Origin: Acanthochromis polyacanthus
Lineage: Eukaryota; Chordata; Actinopteri; Pomacentridae
Length of the DNA: 64,000 bases
Assembly: GCF_021347895.1 (NCBI RefSeq)
Contig: NC_067127.1
Span: 20,308,984 to 20,372,983, forward strand
Direction: 5' to 3'
Shown here: positions 59,691 through 64,000 of the stretch, piece by piece
How the letters are laid out: the number at the start of each line of letters is the position of its first letter
How positions within the stretch are numbered: the stretch's first letter is position 1
Position numbers and translations under genes: made by a program
Notes under the pieces: model-generated
What the model was told of the DNA's origin: nothing
Database searches by the model: none
The model's input: only the letters and a program-made list of their open reading frames with translations

Positions 59691-60248
59691 TTGGAACTAT
59701 TTAACTACACATTTTTAAATTCAGAAATGTCTCACCTGGAAAACGCTGTGGACATGAAAACCTTCTGATCCTGGTCTGGAGGACCCCTGCTGGAGAAAGA
59801 AGGAGGGTGTAAAAAGAAAGAGAAGAAACATGCGGGTCAGACTGTGTTTCAGTTCAAGAACAATGATCAGCCTTTCTGTCTGCAAGGCTGTGCATTTTAA
59901 ATAACAAACCCAAGAAATATCACAGTTTGAGGAAATAATTATAAAGAAATACAAGCAAGGCCTTGACACTTACATAACCTTCTTACAGAGTTTTGAAGGA
60001 GGTGGAATGATTTGGGGCATTTTGGAGAGAAGGTCCCATCATATTTTGCCATTAGTTACAGCGCGCAAAGCTTGCACTGTTCTGGTTTTAGGGTTGTTTG
60101 TAGGCAGCTAACTGAAGCACCATGTAACAAGCCGATGGATAGTCTATTAGCTTGGTTCAAGGGTCAAGAGTTGCTATTTCTGAAATGCTCAGTATTGAAG
60201 TGCAAAGTGTGACTGTTTCAGAAAGATGTGCAATAAGAACAAAACAGG

Positions 60249-60278
60249 ATGGATGGATGGATGGATGGATGGATGGAT
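60249..60278. repeat. GGAT tetranucleotide microsatellite
   Basis: About seven GGAT units in tandem. Confidence 0.9.
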
Positions 60279-60719
60279 AAAGTAAAGAGATTGTAAAACT
60301 GAAGTGCAGTGTGCATTGTGTAAGAGATGCAGTCATGTAAATGTTTTGTTATGTTTAGGCGCTTGTAAGCTGTATTGTCGCTGTATTACTTTTATAACTT
60401 TGGTGGCTTAATCAGTCTGTCCCTGCCTGGTGCATAAAACAAGCTGTTTAGCTGATGCTGGTGTTGAAAACACAAAGTAATCTGTAGCTGATTATTTAAA
60501 AGGAAAATGAGAGAAGAGGAGGTGGACAAAGAGAGGTTCAACACAGACACGCCTGATGATCAGAGGGCAGGTGGAGGCAGGAAGCTACTGAACCGATGAC
60601 GGGAAAAAAGCAATTCCTCCACTTACAATGGCTAACACATAAGTAGGGGCGCAAATTTAAATGAACATTAATCACAATAATGATTTAAGCTGTGACAGAG
60701 GAGTGAAACCACTTCTTTG

Positions 60720-62110
60720 TACGCTTTGATGCACAGAAGCAGTACTACGCCACACCACTGCAGCCCCCTCACTCACTTTAGAGGTACAGGGTGTGAAACG
60801 GGTGCTCAGGGCAGCACCAGGAAGTATGCTGGTCCAGATAGAGTACTGCAGAAAGTGAGCAAAGAACGTGCCTATCAACTCTCATCTTTAATCTGTCAAT
60901 GGCACAAACTGTCATCCTGTAATGCTTGATATCAGCCACAGCTGCCTTCAATGACTCCCCCAGGTTCACCTAGGTTGTCATGAAGGGTTGTTGTTAGAGA
61001 CTGGTTTTAGAGCACATTGAAGCAGGCCTCCCTCCTACCCACACCAATTTTCCTACAGATCAAACCAGGCTTTCCACTCTGTGCTGAGCCACCTGGAACA
61101 TCGAGGGCCTTCATAGACGGCTCAGCTTTTAACACAATCATCTCAGACATTCTGGTTCCAAACTATAACAACTTGGGCCTCCATCCACTCAACTATGTTT
61201 GGATAAAATAGTTCCTGACTAACCTGATTCAGACTGAAAGCTGGCTCCCATCTGTCCTCCACATTCAGCACTGACTCTCCTCCTCCTGTACTCCTTCTCC
61301 TTCTTTTACTGCAGTCCAACATCAGTGTCAAATCAGCTCACAATATGACACTGGCTGGACTGAACTTTGGAGTGAATGAGTCTGCCTACAGAGACGAGGT
61401 CTTGATTGAGGTGTGCAGAGAACAACCTGCCATCAAACACCACATAAACCAAACAAACCCTTTTTGACTTCAGGGAGAACACTGCCAACCCCGGCCTCCT
61501 CTATATTCATGGTTAAATGTATGGAAAGACTCCAGTTCTTCTAATTCCTCAGTGCCCCCACCTCTGCTGACCTCTCCTGGACTGACAACATCACAGTGAT
61601 TGTCGAGAAAGCAGAGCAGTGACTACATTTCTTGAAGGTGTTCAGGAAGGAAAATCTGCATGTAAATCTGCTGGTGACCTTCAACCGTTCCTCCAATGAC
61701 AGCCTGTTGTAACTGTGTGGTTTTCCAGTAGCACTGAAACAAACAGAAAGACGCTGCAGAGGGAGATAAATGCAGCACAGAAGATCACTGGCTGAAATCT
61801 CCCCTCCCTAATGAATATCTACAACCATAAAACATCATAAAAGACAATTCACACCTCTCCATCTTTCTGACGTGTTGCCATCTGGCAGGCGCTACAGGTG
61901 CATCTGTACAAGAACAAATAGATTCAGGGAGTTTCTTCCTCAGAGCAACAGAACCTAGATATGCACCGATGCCCCCTCCTCCTTTTCACTCCAACTTCTG
62001 CAACACTTCATAGACTGTGCAGTGCTTTTGCCAGCAGGCAAAAGCCTTAATGTCTATGAGTCGGGGAGGCTGTCCCTTTGCATTATCGTCACAACTTTCA
62101 TGCTGCTGCT
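60720..62110 (+). mobile_element. LINE RT/3' region remnant
   Basis: The plus strand carries, in order, pieces of a non-LTR retrotransposon reverse transcriptase and its C-terminus, with frame breaks. CRK*AKNVPINSHL lies near 60850. VTFNRSSNDSLL lies near 61677. LQREINAAQKITG (61753-61791) belongs to the conserved C-terminal segment. The downstream GASVQEQIDSGSFFLRATEP (near 61900) matches the 'R-tNRf-nSFfPRA' end of the family. It is a likely relative of the polr1c intron 7 LINE and is inactive. Confidence 0.7.
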
Positions 62111-62827
62111 CATGGATGCATACTTTGCAGGAGAAACTCTTGCACCTAGCAATGAGGATCTAGAATGACTCTAAAGCTGTAGCCGACCTTCCAGATGAAG
62201 AAGAAAACAATCAGGGATAACTGATATGTTTCGTTTTTTTCCCCAGTGCTGACACGGATTATTGATAATCAAGAAAGGTTGATAACTGATATTTGGTATT
62301 GGTACGCATTAAGCATTATGCATTTACAGCATGTGATGGGAGGGAAGCTGCGACTCATGAATGGGATTCTTTATTAATAATGATTACTATTGCTGAATAT
62401 GTGCATATGTAGATGAAATGTTGCATTAAGTGTTAGCCACAGGCTAAGAGGCACAGAAAACCTCTTGGTGATAGCCTTGGCCTCGTACTGCAAGACTGTA
62501 GTGTTCCTTAAAACTTCATCTACAACAGAATAAAATGATAAATCTTGTCATCTGGGCATTGTGTCATTTGAATAAAGCTGCACTTTAAGGTGGTCTTCTA
62601 AAATCACTCTTCAAAGGACTGTCTGTACACTGGTCCTGCTATGTAGAATTTGTAATTAAGTCACTGGTAGACAGACAGTGCCCTCCAAACAATACCAAAG
62701 AAGTTTATTAAAAACAAATGGCATTTCAGAAATATTATCACGTTTATGATACATAGGAGGAAAATAAAACAAAGAACGTGGGCTGAAGACTAATACAGAA
62801 GTATATTAGTGTTATGTATGACAAACA

Positions 62828-62885
62828 TCAGACTGGCGACCTGTCCAGGGTGTCCCCTGCCTTCGCCTGAGTCAGCTGGGATGCA
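62828..62885 (+). mobile_element. tRNA-derived SINE scrap
   Basis: GACTGGCGACCTGTCCAGGG, then TGTCCCCTGCCTTCGCCTGA and GTCAGCTGGGAT, is the central core of the SINE family only. Confidence 0.75.
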
Positions 62886-62889
62886 TGTG

Positions 62890-63310
62890 TTTTGTATGGA
62901 TACCAAATTGCATGACCTAAATATATAGCGGATGGTGGGAAACACCCCCACAATTTAATCAATTGTTTCTTGTATCATTTCCAACAGATAAGTCCCGGTC
63001 GATTTGTAGTAGGATTGCAATAATGTGATCGTCAGCAAACAGCATTCATTTGTTGCCACAGTTACAGTGATGTCGTGCTGCTATCTTGCAATGATACAGA
63101 AATCTTTAACAAATCCATGGATCCAGACTATAAGCTGCATCATCGCCAAAACTAATCACTTGGTCCTTGTGTGATTTCTGACCTTCCCTGAAAATTTCAT
63201 CCATAGCCGTTACTCCATTTTTGAGCGATGTTGCTAAAAGACGGAAGGATTCACGTATGCCGATCATCACATAATTTCACTGTGTTCCTTGGTGGCGTAA
63301 TAAAGAATTT
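62890..63310 (+). repeat. Dispersed repeat copy B (pairs with 40480-40930)
   Basis: It is collinear with copy A, including GATACAGAAATCTTTAACAA, ATGGATCCAGACTATAAGCT, CCTGAAAATTTCATCCATAG and GTTACTCCATTTTTGAG. It ends with GGTGGCGTAATAAAG. No protein is encoded. Confidence 0.75.
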
Positions 63311-63565
63311 TTAATGCACATTAGTACCAGGTATCACTTAAGAAATTTCTCAATTACCAATAATCGACATTGACCATCAAAAGAAACGTATCAGTGGATC
63401 CCTATTTCAGGCAAACCTAAAGTTTCAGCCTCACAGGTGTCATCTGGCCTTCAGGTTCATTTTGGGCCAATGCTCAGATACGAGCCAAACAAAAAGCAAA
63501 CAATCGAAAAACACAGAAAAGCAGGAATAAAACTGAACTCCAAACCACAAGGCTTCAGGCTGAAG

Positions 63566-63925
63566 CTACAAATGTCCTGAGAGCAGAACACAGACTTTGT
63601 CAAACAGATGCTTCTGTCTGGTTCCCGCTACAGAAGTTGAGATGCTGAGGAAACAGCTAAAGGCAGGAATGGCCGGGTTGGCTGTGGTTGGCCGTCCTAC
63701 AAAACAGATTACAGCGGTGTGGCTTAGGGCAGCCATCCCCTGTGAGGTTGTAGTGGAAACTGTGTCATCCCAGCTGGGCTTAGCAAGTTCTGCAAACATC
63801 AACCAGCTCAGACTCGCGGACAGACTCCTCAGCCTGATGGCCATTTCATGCTTTGTACGTGTGACGTGAATATCATCAGTCACACAAGTCTGCAAGGGTC
63901 TGTGCAGGACTAACTTTACGGCCAC
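63566..63925. other. Unrecognised stretch open on both strands
   Basis: The minus strand is open for 119 codons and the plus strand for 90 codons over the same bases, with base composition less AT-rich than its surroundings. No family was recognised on either strand, and no clear splice sites or start context were seen. It could be a decayed retroposed gene, an exon of an unseen gene or chance. Confidence 0.3.
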
Positions 63926-64000
63926 GCCGACTGTTTACCCTAAAAGCTCACTGACTGTGCATGTGTCAGGAAAACAAGCAGCACCTAAAACAAACAGTGG

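Larger units (their letters stand above)
58701..64000. other. Region upstream of ndst2
   Basis: No recognised coding exon. It holds a repeat at 59380-59690, a GATG microsatellite, a LINE remnant at 60720-62110, a SINE scrap at 62828 and dispersed repeat copy B. A possible ndst2 non-coding exon ends at a GTGAGA donor near 59737 on the minus strand. 63566-63925 has unexplained overlapping frames on both strands. Confidence 0.5.

Overview
The window is vertebrate nuclear DNA and almost certainly comes from a teleost fish. It carries five multi-exon or single-exon vertebrate genes with canonical GT-AG introns. The space between them holds typical fish repeats: a tRNA-derived SINE, L2/Rex-type LINE pieces, Tc1/mariner remnants, TTAA- and hAT-type MITEs, a Ty3/Gypsy fragment and tetranucleotide microsatellites. 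There is no operon, CRISPR array or prokaryotic feature.

All recognised functional genes lie on the minus strand. From low to high coordinate they are:
- degs1: only coding exon 1 is in the window (3631-3712); the rest lies beyond the left edge.
- fbxo28: five coding exons, 8630-15557, 376 aa.
- polr1c: nine coding exons, 18824-26135, 351 aa.
- gprin2: one coding exon, 30538-32103, 521 aa.
- ndst2: thirteen coding exons, 46374-58482, about 906 aa if one lost base is allowed for.
A plus-strand, intronless, frameshifted copy of nmrk2 (16333-16850) sits between fbxo28 and polr1c and is a retropseudogene. The fbxo28-degs1 order and orientation match the human 1q42 neighbourhood. gprin2 and ndst2 both have human counterparts on chromosome 10.

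The genes are functionally unrelated housekeeping or neuronal genes: sphingolipid desaturation, an SCF ubiquitin-ligase receptor, a shared Pol I/III subunit, a G-protein-linked neurite factor and a heparan sulfate modifying enzyme. I see no sign that they work together.

Non-coding layout:
- 1-3630 is degs1 intron 1.
- fbxo28 intron 4 holds a TTAA MITE, a LINE piece and a decayed Tc1 element.
- polr1c introns 7 and 4 hold a LINE and a Tc1-type element.
- 32.1-46.3 kb is the most repeat-rich stretch. It has a Tc1 copy with terminal repeats, a 490-bp compound microsatellite, a LINE, and a Gypsy fragment split by a MITE. A second copy of that MITE family and a 92-bp near-perfect palindrome follow.
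- ndst2 intron 10 carries an hAT-type MITE with an internal TTTTGTC-rich tract.
- 58.5-64 kb is ndst2 upstream DNA with another LINE and repeat copies.

The strongest oddity is a single-base deficit in a run of five C (coding strand) in ndst2 exon 6. It would remove the whole sulfotransferase domain although every other exon is intact. I did not find a convincing undescribed biological system. The most unusual structures are mobile-element architectures.
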